From NCBI GenBank assembly GCA_005884115.1, contig VAXW01000009.1, positions 1 to 45,775 of the forward strand: 45,775 nt of DNA, in the 5' to 3' direction. The translations under genes were made by a program, and so were the position numbers. Under the pieces are notes generated by a model, which had not been told where the DNA came from, made no database searches, and worked only from the letters and a program-made list of their open reading frames with translations. Within the stretch, counting starts at the first letter, position 1. Each line of letters opens with the position of its first letter. The stretch comes from Actinomycetota bacterium (GTDB lineage Bacteria; Actinomycetota; Thermoleophilia; Solirubrobacterales; Solirubrobacteraceae). Positions 15,668 through 23,982 of the stretch are shown piece after piece.

Positions 15668-16660
15668 ATGGACTACAAGCAGCTGGGCTCGAGCGGGCTT
15701 CGCGTCTCGGAGGTGTGCCTGGGGGCGATGACGTTCGGCCGTGCTGACTGGGGCGCCGGGCCTGAGGAGAGCCGAAGGGTCTTCGAGGCCTATGTGGAGG
15801 TAGGTGGCAACTTCGTCGACACGGCCAACAACTATGCCGACGGTCGCAGCGAGGAGATCGTCGGCGAGCTGCTCAATGACGAGCGCGATCGTTTCGTGCT
15901 GGCGACCAAGTACACGGCGCCGATTCGTTCCGGTGACGTCAACGCGTTTGGCAACCACCGCAAGAGCCTGGTCGGGTCGCTGGATCAGAGCCTGCGCCGT
16001 CTGCGCACCGACTACATCGACTTGTTGTGGGTACATGTCTGGGACGGGGTGACGCCGGTTGAGGAGATGATGCGCGCGCTCGACGACCAGGTGCGCGCGG
16101 GGAAGGTGCTGTACCTTGGGATCTCAGACGTGCCCGCCTGGGCGGTGGCAGAGGCCAACGCGCTGGCCCGGGTGCGGGGGTGGACGCCGTTCTCCGCGAT
16201 CCAGATCGAGTACAGCCTGGTTGAGCGGACCGTGGAGCGCGAGCTGATACCGCTGGCCGTCCGTCGCGGTCTGAGCGTGCTCGCCTGGGGTCCGCTCGGT
16301 GGCGGCTTGCTGACCGGCAAGTACGTCGCCACAGAGGGGGCCGCCGAGCGCGCGGAGGGCCGCCTTCAGGAAGGCGACCGCCGGCTCACCCAACGCAACC
16401 TCGAGATCGCCGGCGTGGTGTCCGATGTTGCCGCGCAGCTGCAGTGTCCGCCGGCCCAGGTCGCTCTTGCCTGGCTTCGCTCCAGGGGCCGGTTCGTGAT
16501 CCCGATCGTTGGTGCCCGTACAGCGGAACAGCTGCGCACCAGCCTCGGATACCTCGATGTCGAGCTCAGCGACGAGCAGCTCCAATCGCTGGAGAGCGTG
16601 AGCGCGGTCTCAATGGGCTTCCCCGGCGAGATGCTCGCGCGGTTCGGGATCCAGCCCTAA
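15668..16660 (+). CDS. Aldo/keto reductase
   Basis: 330 residues of the AKR (beta/alpha)8 family. The catalytic tetrad is Asp51, Tyr56 (FVDTANNYADG), Lys81 (LATKY) and His123 (DLLWVHVWD). The NADPH-binding end contains IPIVGARTAEQLRTSLG. It is closest in style to the YajO/Tas-like group acting on broad aldehyde or ketone substrates; the true substrate is unknown. I chose the ATG at 15668 because MDYKQLGSSGLRVSEVCLGAM is the conserved start; the frame extends 12 codons upstream without support. It converges on the GNAT gene across a hairpin. Confidence 0.93.
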   Translation: MDYKQLGSSGLRVSEVCLGAMTFGRADWGAGPEESRRVFEAYVEVGGNFVDTANNYADGRSEEIVGELLNDERDRFVLATKYTAPIRSGDVNAFGNHRKSLVGSLDQSLRRLRTDYIDLLWVHVWDGVTPVEEMMRALDDQVRAGKVLYLGISDVPAWAVAEANALARVRGWTPFSAIQIEYSLVERTVERELIPLAVRRGLSVLAWGPLGGGLLTGKYVATEGAAERAEGRLQEGDRRLTQRNLEIAGVVSDVAAQLQCPPAQVALAWLRSRGRFVIPIVGARTAEQLRTSLGYLDVELSDEQLQSLESVSAVSMGFPGEMLARFGIQP

Positions 16661-16683
16661 CTCGGCTGCCGGCCAGAGGAGAC

Positions 16684-16709
16684 TGGCGGCGGGAGGTTCC
16701 GCGCCGCCA
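16684..16709. terminator. Hairpin between convergent genes
   Basis: TGGCGGCG (16684-16691) pairs perfectly with CGCCGCCA (16702-16709) around a 10-nt loop, in the 54-bp gap between the convergent aldo/keto reductase and GNAT stops. It is placed to serve as a bidirectional terminator, although no T-run is present. Confidence 0.45.
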
Positions 16710-16714
16710 TTCGC

Positions 16715-17269
16715 TCAACGACCGAGTCGGTAGATGCGCAGCACCTCGGAGGTGTCCGGGCGCCGCACATCCATGGCGGTGGTCATACCAAGTCGTTCGG
16801 CCACGGCGATCGAGCGCGCGTTGGCAGGGTTAATCAGGCTGACCACCTCATCGAGCACAAGATGCGCGAACGCGGTCTTTACCGCAACAGTGGCCCCCTC
16901 GCCGGCCAGCCCCAAGCCCCAGAAGGGTCGCCGCAGAGCCCACCCGATCTCCACCCCCGGGGCCAGCTCGGGTACGTACGTTGGATGAGCAGCCCCGACC
17001 CAGCCCGCGACCTGGCCGCTAACCCGCTCTTGGGCCAGCCACAGACCGAAGCCGAACTGCACCCAGTGTTCGAGGTGGTGCTCGAACCTACCCGCGGCAT
17101 AGCCCGGGTCGAAGCACATGCCCATGACGCCGGGACCGATGGCACGCCAGACATCGGGATCAGCCCAGATATCGATGACCGCCTCGCGGTCGTCCTCGCG
17201 CCAACGTCTCAGAACGAGCCGTTCAGTCTCGAGCCGTTCGGGAAATAGTCTGGCTCTTTCGTTTGTCAC
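16715..17269 (-). CDS. GNAT-family N-acetyltransferase (RimJ/RimL-like)
   Basis: 184 residues. It opens with the RimJ/RimL-type ERLETERLVLRRWREDD and has PFWGLGLAGEGATVAVKTAFAH as the acetyl-CoA pyrophosphate-binding region (motif A), followed by NARSIAVAERLGM, the typical motif B. It should transfer acetyl from acetyl-CoA to an amine, either a protein N-terminus or a small molecule. The start used is GTG at 17267-17269. It has no operon partner: the next gene upstream is 82 bp away. Confidence 0.88.
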   Translation of the reverse strand: MTNERARLFPERLETERLVLRRWREDDREAVIDIWADPDVWRAIGPGVMGMCFDPGYAAGRFEHHLEHWVQFGFGLWLAQERVSGQVAGWVGAAHPTYVPELAPGVEIGWALRRPFWGLGLAGEGATVAVKTAFAHLVLDEVVSLINPANARSIAVAERLGMTTAMDVRRPDTSEVLRIYRLGR

Positions 17270-17351
17270 TTTTCTCGCTCACCGCGCGGAGCGCTTGTAC
17301 TCCTCGCGCCTTCCGGTCGGCCGGGGGCGGTCTGGCTCCCTCGGCCTTGGC

Positions 17352-17846
17352 TCAGACGCTCGCCGCCCTATCTTGAGCGAGCGCATCGAGCCGCGCCATC
17401 GCCATCGGCCAGGAACGTTTGATGCGTGGTCCCTGGATCCGGCCCAACAGTCCGGCGGGTGGGCCGCTGAAGCTGATGCGCTCGGCGATGCGGGTGCCAC
17501 CTTCGGTGGCGGTGAGGCGATGGTCGAAGGTCAGGCGCGCGAGCAACAGCGGGACCTCAGTGATGTAGCCGCGCGGTGCCTCGACAACGACGACGGTAAA
17601 TCTCAGCGACGGTGTGCGCCGGTAGCGCACGCGCCCGCTTGATCCTGCCTGAAACGGCCCGTCGAGGCTCGCCCAAACGATGTCCTCGGCCCACCGCGGC
17701 CAGCGCGCGACATCCGCGTACTGCGACCAGACCGCCTCGATCGGCGCCCTCGCATCGTAGGTGCCTTCTGTCGCCCACACGAGTACACCAAGCGTATTTC
17801 GTGGGGGCGCATGCCGGAAGCAGCCGCCCCACCGAGCGAGGCTCAT
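17352..17846 (-). CDS. SRPBCC family protein
   Basis: 164 residues from ATG 17846; a GTG about 22 codons in (before WATEGTYDARAPIEAVWSQY) is a better match to family starts, so the true protein may be ~142 residues. The helix-grip pattern APIEAVWSQYADVARWPRW and the later TEGGTRIAERISFSGP are typical of SRPBCC ligand-binding proteins. The ligand is unknown. It differs from the SRPBCC protein at 9790 and stands alone, upstream of the GNAT gene on the same strand. Confidence 0.75.
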   Translation of the reverse strand: MSLARWGGCFRHAPPRNTLGVLVWATEGTYDARAPIEAVWSQYADVARWPRWAEDIVWASLDGPFQAGSSGRVRYRRTPSLRFTVVVVEAPRGYITEVPLLLARLTFDHRLTATEGGTRIAERISFSGPPAGLLGRIQGPRIKRSWPMAMARLDALAQDRAASV

Positions 17847-17994
17847 ACAGAACCCTGCACCAGGATCGCGCCCGCCGCTCGGCGGTATGAGGCTCGCTCG
17901 TTAATCCTGACTGTTAGAAGCCCGGAGGAGCACGAGTGACCACCGTAGGGCAGACGGTCTCGCGAGCGCCCCCGGAGGCGTTTACGATTGGAGC

Positions 17995-18198
17995 ATGTGC
18001 GGCCAGGCGGAATGGGACAAGTTGCGAGGCAGGGTTGAGGATGCGGTCGAGTCGGAGGACCTGCGAAATCTCATGTCGGAGGCGGCCGCACGTGCCGAGG
18101 CACTGATCGACGAGATCAAGGTCTGGACGTGCGCACCCGAGAACGCGGATTGGAGCCGGCGGGCTCACCGGCGTTCCCGGGCCAAGTGGGTCGTCTGA
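17995..18198 (+). CDS. Small hypothetical protein (doubtful)
   Basis: 67 residues. The first 45 (MCGQAEWDKLRGRVEDAV, then MSEAAARAEALIDEIKVW) would form an amphipathic, acidic helix; the last 15 are arginine-rich. Codon third positions are moderately GC-rich. No family is recognised, and no convincing Shine-Dalgarno sequence precedes the ATG. It could be a real small protein or a chance frame. Confidence 0.35.
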   Translation: MCGQAEWDKLRGRVEDAVESEDLRNLMSEAAARAEALIDEIKVWTCAPENADWSRRAHRRSRAKWVV

Positions 18199-18408
18199 AG
18201 CGAACGCCGCGACCGGGGCCTCCGTAGTCCTTTCACGGCGGCATCAGCGAGCTGCTCCTCTCGCCTGCCCAGCGAGCGCAACGCGGACGACGATCGCGGG
18301 AACCCGCGCTGGCGAACGCCGATCCCGACCGGCGCGCTGTGCGTCAAGGCGCTGCGAACAAGTCACGGGCGAGCTGCGAGAAGAAGACGACTGCGAGCGC
18401 GCGCGCAG

Positions 18409-18954
18409 CTACGGATAGAGGATGAGTTCGTGGGCGGCATAGGCGAAGGCCGCGGCCACCAAGCTCCAGGTCAGTGGCCAGCTGACGGTGCGCAGAAACG
18501 CGGTCCGCCAGCGGCCGACGCCGCGTACGTAAAGAAAGATGGCTAGCAGCAACGCCGCGTAGCAGGCGATCGCCGCCGTGGTCCCCGGCGCCAAGCCGAC
18601 GACCGGCGCCACGACCAGACCCAGCAGAAGCCAGGCAGTGATGGCCAGGATGTCGACCGACAGGCTCGTGCGCTCGCGCCCCACGATGGTCATAAAGCCG
18701 GCGGCGCCAACCAGTGCGGCGGCGATGAACACGCCGAGCCGCCAGTGGGAGCCGAAGCTGAAGATCGCGCTCATCAGTGCGCCTCCGCCCCACAGCACCA
18801 GCGGACCGATGGCGCTAACGGCCACGTAGCAGGCGAACATGTCGGCGGGGGAGTCCCACGGATTTCCGAACACCGGTCGATGAGGAACCAGCGCCCGTTT
18901 CAGGGCCGACGGCGCGAGCGCTGCCCGCAGCGGGTTGTCGTCCTCTGGTGTCAT
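18409..18954 (-). CDS. Multi-span membrane protein of unknown function
   Basis: 181 residues from ATG 18954. After a ~45-residue soluble N-terminus (including PHRPVFGNPWDSP) there are about five hydrophobic segments separated by short charged loops (for example VGRERTSLSVD and YVRGVGRWRTAFLRTVSWP). The pattern resembles Yip1/DUF-type small integral membrane proteins, but no diagnostic motif was found. The frame extends upstream to 19023 without a better start. No neighbour suggests a role. Confidence 0.65.
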   Translation of the reverse strand: MTPEDDNPLRAALAPSALKRALVPHRPVFGNPWDSPADMFACYVAVSAIGPLVLWGGGALMSAIFSFGSHWRLGVFIAAALVGAAGFMTIVGRERTSLSVDILAITAWLLLGLVVAPVVGLAPGTTAAIACYAALLLAIFLYVRGVGRWRTAFLRTVSWPLTWSLVAAAFAYAAHELILYP

Positions 18955-19095
18955 TCGCGTCCGCCGAGGTCGCGCGTGATCGCAGGTCGTCCAGAGTGGC
19001 ACTCTTGACTGCTCGGCAGGCACGCCTGCTGTCGCATCTCGGCGTAGATCGCAACTATGAGGCTGTTCAGCTCGTCAGAGACGTGTGACACTGCC

Positions 19096-19509
19096 TCACT
19101 CATATCGCCTCTCCCGCGGCACTACGCGGTGGCAGACGAACACGATCCGGCGGCCGCTCATGGGTGAGAGGCCCGCTTCGATCTCGAACTGGCCGCCGTC
19201 GCGGTGCAGCACCATCACTTTGCGCTCTGGCCCCATCGGCTTGGTGATCGGGTGCAGCATGTAGAGCACGCGCTCGGCGTCGTGAAGGTTGCGCTTGGCC
19301 CGCGGGATCAACTCGTTGACGTGCGTCCCCCTCAGCGCCCCCTCAGGCCACCCGAACATGCGGTGCGCCGCGGCATCGGCTCGTTCGATGAGGCCGCTGT
19401 GCCCGTCGATCACCATCACGCAGTCGGCACCGCTGGCCGCTGCCACCGCCGCCGCGTCGAGAATAGCGGCGCTCTTCCTGCGGAATTTCACAAACGGCAC
19501 CAACCTCAT
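19096..19509 (-). CDS. Single PAS-domain protein
   Basis: 137 residues from ATG 19509. After a basic N-terminus (MRLVPFVKFRRKS) comes a PAS core: CVMVIDGHSGLIERADAAAHRMFGW, EGALRGTHVNELIP, then an HRDGGQFEIEAGLSPM strand typical of the PAS beta-sheet. There is no kinase, GGDEF, HTH or other output domain, so it would have to act by partner binding. A ligand such as haem or flavin cannot be predicted. It lies 151 bp downstream of ispG on the same strand but is probably separate. Confidence 0.8.
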   Translation of the reverse strand: MRLVPFVKFRRKSAAILDAAAVAAASGADCVMVIDGHSGLIERADAAAHRMFGWPEGALRGTHVNELIPRAKRNLHDAERVLYMLHPITKPMGPERKVMVLHRDGGQFEIEAGLSPMSGRRIVFVCHRVVPRERRYE

Positions 19510-19660
19510 CGCGCCATCGTAAGGCCCTCCCGCCGGGCAGTGATGAACAGCACGCAGCTGGCAGGCTCTCAACACCTCCTAGACGCACCACCGTCACCAG
19601 TCGCCGAGCGCTTCGCGGCCCTGTAGGCCTGCCGGCCGCCCGCCCCGTGGCCAGCGGAGC

Positions 19661-20956
19661 TCAGCCGCGGCTGAAGCGCCTGCCTGCCACCGGCGAGGAC
19701 GCTGGCACCGTCTCGAGCGGCTGGGGCTCTGAAGCGGGCTCGTGCATCGAGCGCAGCACCTGTGCAGCCGCTTCGTCGTTCTCTGCCGCCGCGGCCTCCA
19801 GTGCCGCGATTCGCTCGGGTGTCATCGCGGTGGCATCCTCGTTCTCGGCCAGCCAGCGGCGCGCCTCCGCAGCCTCGACCTCGTCGCGCTGAACGTTCCT
19901 GCCGGCGGCGTAGTAGCGGTCGATCTCCTTGAACAGCTCGTCGACCAGCTGGGCTGTCGGCACCTTCTTCAGCGGCTCGCCCTTGGAGTAGATCATGCCC
20001 ATGTCTTTGGCGCCCGTGATGCCGAAGTCGGCATGGCGGGCCTCGCCGATCCCGTTCACGGCGCACCCGAGCACGGACACCTCGATCGGGTCCTCGTACG
20101 CCTCCAGCCTGCGCTCAACCTCGGCCACGACCGTGTCCATGTCGAACTGCAGCCGCCCGCACGTCGGGCAGGCGATCAGCACGGGGCCGCGCTCGCGCAG
20201 CTTCAGCGCCTTGAGGATCTCCCACGCGACCTTCACCTCCTCCTCGGCGTGGAAGGTCGACAGCGATATGCGGATGGTGTCGCCGATCCCATCGGCGAGG
20301 AGCGTGCCCAGCCCGACCGCCGACTTCAGTGAGCCGGACCACTTGGTGCCCGCCTCGGTGACCCCCAGGTGCAGCGGGTAGGGGATCTTCTCGGCCAGCT
20401 GGCGGTTTGAGGCGATCGTGTTGGGCACCGACGTGGACTTCATCGAGACCTTGAAGTTGTCGAAGTCGAGCCGCTCCATCAGCGTCACGGTCTCGATCGC
20501 GGCCGTGACGAGCGCCTCGACCGGGTTGTCGTACTCGAGCTGGCGCAGGTGCTTGGGCAGCGAGCCCGAGTTGACGCCCACGCGCAGCGGCGTGTTGCGA
20601 GCCTTGGCGAGCTCGATCACCTCGGCGACCTTCTCGGCGCCGCCGATGTTGCCAGGGTTCAGGCGCACGCAGTGCGCGCCTGCCTCGATCGCCTTGAGCG
20701 CGAGCGTGTGGTTGAAGTGGATGTCTGCGATCACCGGGATCGGCGCCTGTGCCACGATCGTCTTCAGCGCCTCTGCGTCCTGCTCGCGGGGCACGGCGAC
20801 GCGCACGATGTCGGCGCCGGCCTCGGCGACGGTGCCGATCTGCTCGATCGTGGCCGGGACGTTTGCGGTCTCGGTCTTGGTCATCGTCTGAACGGCCACG
20901 GGCGCTCCGCCGCCGACGGGGAGCGATCCGATCATTATCTGGCGCTTGGAGGCCAC
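19661..20956 (-). CDS. ispG: 4-hydroxy-3-methylbut-2-en-1-yl diphosphate synthase
   Basis: 431 residues. The N-terminal TIM-barrel includes SMTKT-like VQTMTKTETANV and RLNPGNIG; the C-terminal part has the [4Fe-4S] cysteines C263, C266 (CPTCGR) and C298 (GCAVNGIGEA). It converts methylerythritol cyclodiphosphate to HMBPP, the penultimate step of the MEP isoprenoid pathway. The family usually ends near residue 385; here ~45 extra residues, rich in Ala and Glu with a basic end, follow. dxr and rseP, normally adjacent, are separated from it by ltaE and a plus-strand methyltransferase gene. Confidence 0.97.
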   Translation of the reverse strand: MASKRQIMIGSLPVGGGAPVAVQTMTKTETANVPATIEQIGTVAEAGADIVRVAVPREQDAEALKTIVAQAPIPVIADIHFNHTLALKAIEAGAHCVRLNPGNIGGAEKVAEVIELAKARNTPLRVGVNSGSLPKHLRQLEYDNPVEALVTAAIETVTLMERLDFDNFKVSMKSTSVPNTIASNRQLAEKIPYPLHLGVTEAGTKWSGSLKSAVGLGTLLADGIGDTIRISLSTFHAEEEVKVAWEILKALKLRERGPVLIACPTCGRLQFDMDTVVAEVERRLEAYEDPIEVSVLGCAVNGIGEARHADFGITGAKDMGMIYSKGEPLKKVPTAQLVDELFKEIDRYYAAGRNVQRDEVEAAEARRWLAENEDATAMTPERIAALEAAAAENDEAAAQVLRSMHEPASEPQPLETVPASSPVAGRRFSRG

Positions 20957-21079
20957 GGCACCATTCTACGGAGCCGCTCCGGACGCCGGGACGCCGGAGG
21001 TCCGGGTTTTCGCACTCGGATATCCGTCGAATGATTCCGCTCGCCAAAAGTTTGAGCTGCGGCTCTAAGCTCGCTGAGC

Positions 21080-21703
21080 ATGTCCCGGACGAGCCGCACA
21101 GCGGTATACGCGAGCGCTCGCGGCCCGCTCGCCCGGCTGGCCTCGCCGCTGGCGTCGCGTGCTCGCGAGCGCCGACATCGGCGCTTCTTCGCGCTCACGC
21201 GCCTGCCTCCCGCGGCGCGCGTGCTGGATGTGGGTTGCGGCCGCGTCGGGCTACGCGCGCTGGAGCCCGAGCTCGACATCACGGGCATCGACGTGGCCGA
21301 GATCTGCGGCTACCCGGGGCCGTTCTTGCGCGCGGATCCGGCGGACGGGCTGCCGTTCGCCGACCATGAGTTCGACCTGGCGTACTGCTCGAGCGTGATC
21401 GAGCACGTCTTGCCGCAGAGGCGCGCGGCATTCGCCGCCGAGCTTCACCGCGTGGCCCGCGGGTGGTTCGTGCAGACGCCCGCCTACTCGTTCCCGATCG
21501 AGCCCCACTCGCTGCTGCCTGGCGCGCACTGGCTGCCGGTGCCGGCGCGCCGCCTCTACTGGCGCCTGGGCGCGGCCCGCAGCTGGGAGGAGATTGCGCT
21601 GCTTCGCCGCGGAGAGCTCGAGGCTCTGTTCGGGCCGGCGCTCGCAGAGCGCCTGGGGCCGCTTGTCAAGAGCTGGATCAGCATTCGCCCGGCGAGGGAA
21701 TGA
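21080..21703 (+). CDS. SAM-dependent methyltransferase (class I)
   Basis: 207 residues. Motif I is VLDVGCGRVGLRALEP, followed by the acidic beta2 end (DITGIDVAE), DGLPFADHEFDLAYCSSVIEHV (motifs post-I and II, methyltransferase type 11) and a C-terminal half with FVQTPAYSFPIEPHSLLP. That last pattern is common in methyltransferases near cell-surface glycan genes, but there are none here. Substrate unknown. It is divergent from ispG, with a 123-bp shared gap, and it interrupts the minus-strand isoprenoid and envelope genes. Confidence 0.88.
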   Translation: MSRTSRTAVYASARGPLARLASPLASRARERRHRRFFALTRLPPAARVLDVGCGRVGLRALEPELDITGIDVAEICGYPGPFLRADPADGLPFADHEFDLAYCSSVIEHVLPQRRAAFAAELHRVARGWFVQTPAYSFPIEPHSLLPGAHWLPVPARRLYWRLGAARSWEEIALLRRGELEALFGPALAERLGPLVKSWISIRPARE

Positions 21704-21779
21704 GCCGCGCGCCTGAGCTGGCGCATTGGCGCGGCCGCTGGCGCAGCGCCAGGCCACACCCGGGCGGTCGCTGGCGCTC

Positions 21780-22802
21780 TCAGCCGACCAGCTCAGCGAT
21801 CGCCTCGAGCGCCGTCTGGATGTCGGCGCTCGTAACTTCCAGGTGGGTGACCGCGCGCACGCGATGGGCGTCGATCGCGAGCAGCTCGACGCGATCCGCG
21901 AGCCTCGAGACGATTGCTGGTGCGTCATCGACGGCGAAGATCACGATGTTGGTGTCCACCGCGGCCGGGTCGATGCGCACCCCGGGCAGCTGCGCGAGCC
22001 CTCTCGCCAGCGCCTGGGCATTCTCGTGATCCTCGGCCAGGCGCTCGACGTTGTGCTCGAGCGCGTACAGGCAGCCGGCGGCGACGATCCCGGACTGGCG
22101 TAGCGCGCCTCCGAGCATCTGCTTCCAGCGCCATGCCTCCTCGATCAGCTCGCTCGAGGCAGCGAGCACCGCGCCGACGGGCGCGCCGAGGCCCTTCGTG
22201 AAGTCGATCCACGCCGTGTCGAAGCCGCGCGCGTAGTCGCTCGCCGCTACCCCTGAGCTGACGACCGCGTTCATAAGGCGCGCGCCGTCGAGATGCGCGC
22301 GCAGTCCGCGTTCGCGCGCGAGCGCCAGCACCTCGTCGATCCGCCCCAGCGGCCACACCCGGCCACCGCCGAGGTTGGTCGTCTGCTCTATCGAGACCAC
22401 GCGCGAGCGCGGCGAGTAGCGATCGCCCGCCGGGCGCAAGGCGTGCTCGAGCTGCGCGACCGTGAAGATGCCGCCTTCCCCATCCAGCGCCTGCACCATG
22501 GCCCCCGCGAGCTGCGCGGGTCCGCCGGCCTCCGCCGTGACGGGGTGCGCCGTGCGGTCGAGGATCAGCTCGTCGCCGCCGGGTCGCACGTGCAGGCGCA
22601 GGGCGATCTCGTTGCACATCGTGCCGCTCGGGAGAAACACGGCCGCTTCGTGTCCGAGCAGGCTCGCGACGCGCTCCTCCAGCAGGAGCGTCGTTGGATC
22701 GGCGTGGCGCTGCTCATCCCCGACCTCGGCCGCGGCGATCGCTGCCCGCATCCCAGGGCTCGGACGCGTCTGGGTGTCGCTGTGGAGGTTGACCGGCGGC
22801 AC
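21780..22802 (-). CDS. ltaE: Low-specificity L-threonine aldolase
   Basis: 340 residues, a fold-type I PLP enzyme. It opens NLHSDTQTRPSPGMR, has EQTTNLGGGRVWPL and AHLDGARLMNA (the Asp that contacts the PLP pyridine), and carries the Schiff-base lysine at K203 in DFTKGLGAPVG. It cleaves threonine or allo-threonine to glycine and acetaldehyde. It begins 10 bp after the stop of rseP and so probably shares the dxr-rseP transcript. Confidence 0.93.
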   Translation of the reverse strand: MPPVNLHSDTQTRPSPGMRAAIAAAEVGDEQRHADPTTLLLEERVASLLGHEAAVFLPSGTMCNEIALRLHVRPGGDELILDRTAHPVTAEAGGPAQLAGAMVQALDGEGGIFTVAQLEHALRPAGDRYSPRSRVVSIEQTTNLGGGRVWPLGRIDEVLALARERGLRAHLDGARLMNAVVSSGVAASDYARGFDTAWIDFTKGLGAPVGAVLAASSELIEEAWRWKQMLGGALRQSGIVAAGCLYALEHNVERLAEDHENAQALARGLAQLPGVRIDPAAVDTNIVIFAVDDAPAIVSRLADRVELLAIDAHRVRAVTHLEVTSADIQTALEAIAELVG

Positions 22803-22812
22803 GTCCCGCCGC

Positions 22813-23919
22813 TCAGCCGCCGAGCCGGCTGATGTCGTTGCTGACGCCGTTGATCACGAGGAACAGCAGCAGCACGATCCCCACCGAGCTGAAGCGGTAC
22901 ATGGCGCCCATCGAGATCCTCCTTCCGCGCAGCTTCTCCGCCAGCGACCACATCGCGTGGCCTCCGTCGAGGGGCAGGAACGGGAAGAGGTTGATCACGG
23001 CCAGCACGAGCGAGATGAAGGCGAGGAACACGGCCGCGTAGCCGGCGCCGGCGGTCACGCTTTCCTGGGCGAGGTCGGTGATCCCAACGATGCTGTGGAA
23101 TTCGCGGCGCACCTTTTCGTTGGTGAACGCACGGCCGATGCTCGACAGGAGGTTCGTCGTCGTGCTCCACATCTCTTGCACGGCGACGCCGGCCGCAGCG
23201 ACTGGCTGAAGGTCGCGCGGCGACCCGAAGCTGAAGCCGATCAGCATGCGCCGCGATTCCTTGCTGTAGCGCGGGAACAGCGAGCGGGCGACGACCGCGC
23301 TGCCGCGCTTGAGCGTCAGCCGCACGGGCGTCGCCGCGCGGCAGTGATCGACGAGCTGTCCGGCGCAGCGGTGGGCGTCGATCCCGGCGCGCGCGGACTT
23401 GAGCGTGGCCGGGTGCCCATCGACCGCGAGGATCCGATCGCGCGGACGCAGCACGCCTGCGCCGGGCTCGCCACGGGCGACCGTCAGCACCGACGTCGAC
23501 GGCGTGAGCGTTTCGACCGAGGGGTTGAGGTTGCTGAGCGTGAGGTCGCCGTTGATGCTGCCCGACGCGAGGATCGCCCAGAAGACGGCGAAGGCGACCA
23601 GCAGGTTCATGGCTGGGCCCGCGAGGATCACCACCACCCGCTTCCACGGCTCCTGCAGCGCATAGCCGCGCACGGCGACACGCAGGTCCACGTCTCTCAG
23701 CTCTTCGGGCGTCATGCCGGTGATCTTCACGTAGCCGCCTGCGGGGATCGCGCCGATCGCGTACTCGGTCTCGCCGCGGCGCACGCTCAGCAGCGTCGGC
23801 GGGAAGAACAGGGAGAAACGCTCGACGCGCATGCCGAGGGCCTTGGCCGCGGCGAAGTGCCCCAGCTCGTGGAGCACGATCAGGAGCATGATTGCGAGGA
23901 GCGCGAGCGCCCAGCTCAT
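22813..23919 (-). CDS. rseP: Site-2 protease, RseP-like zinc metalloprotease
   Basis: 368 residues. The zinc-binding HELGH lies at 17-21 in the first membrane helix, and the third ligand motif is NLFPFLPLDGGH near residue 315. A PDZ-like segment sits between (PGAGVLRPRDRILAVDGHP). The GxxxN/PxGG membrane loop IPAGGYVKITGM is present. RseP-type proteases cleave membrane-bound anti-sigma factors and signal-peptide remnants. It is 63 bp downstream of dxr, the usual dxr-rseP pairing of actinobacteria. The RskA-like protein at 7.1-8.1 kb is a conceivable, untested substrate. Confidence 0.93.
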   Translation of the reverse strand: MSWALALLAIMLLIVLHELGHFAAAKALGMRVERFSLFFPPTLLSVRRGETEYAIGAIPAGGYVKITGMTPEELRDVDLRVAVRGYALQEPWKRVVVILAGPAMNLLVAFAVFWAILASGSINGDLTLSNLNPSVETLTPSTSVLTVARGEPGAGVLRPRDRILAVDGHPATLKSARAGIDAHRCAGQLVDHCRAATPVRLTLKRGSAVVARSLFPRYSKESRRMLIGFSFGSPRDLQPVAAAGVAVQEMWSTTTNLLSSIGRAFTNEKVRREFHSIVGITDLAQESVTAGAGYAAVFLAFISLVLAVINLFPFLPLDGGHAMWSLAEKLRGRRISMGAMYRFSSVGIVLLLFLVINGVSNDISRLGG

Positions 23920-23982
23920 GCGCCCAGTGTGGCAGGCACCGGATCCGCTCCGCCCCGGTGGGCGTGCGCCTCCGACGCGCCG

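Noticed and set aside
18199..18408. Gap searched for tRNA or small RNA
   Set aside because: No cloverleaf-compatible arms, no TTCGA-type T-loop in the right setting.
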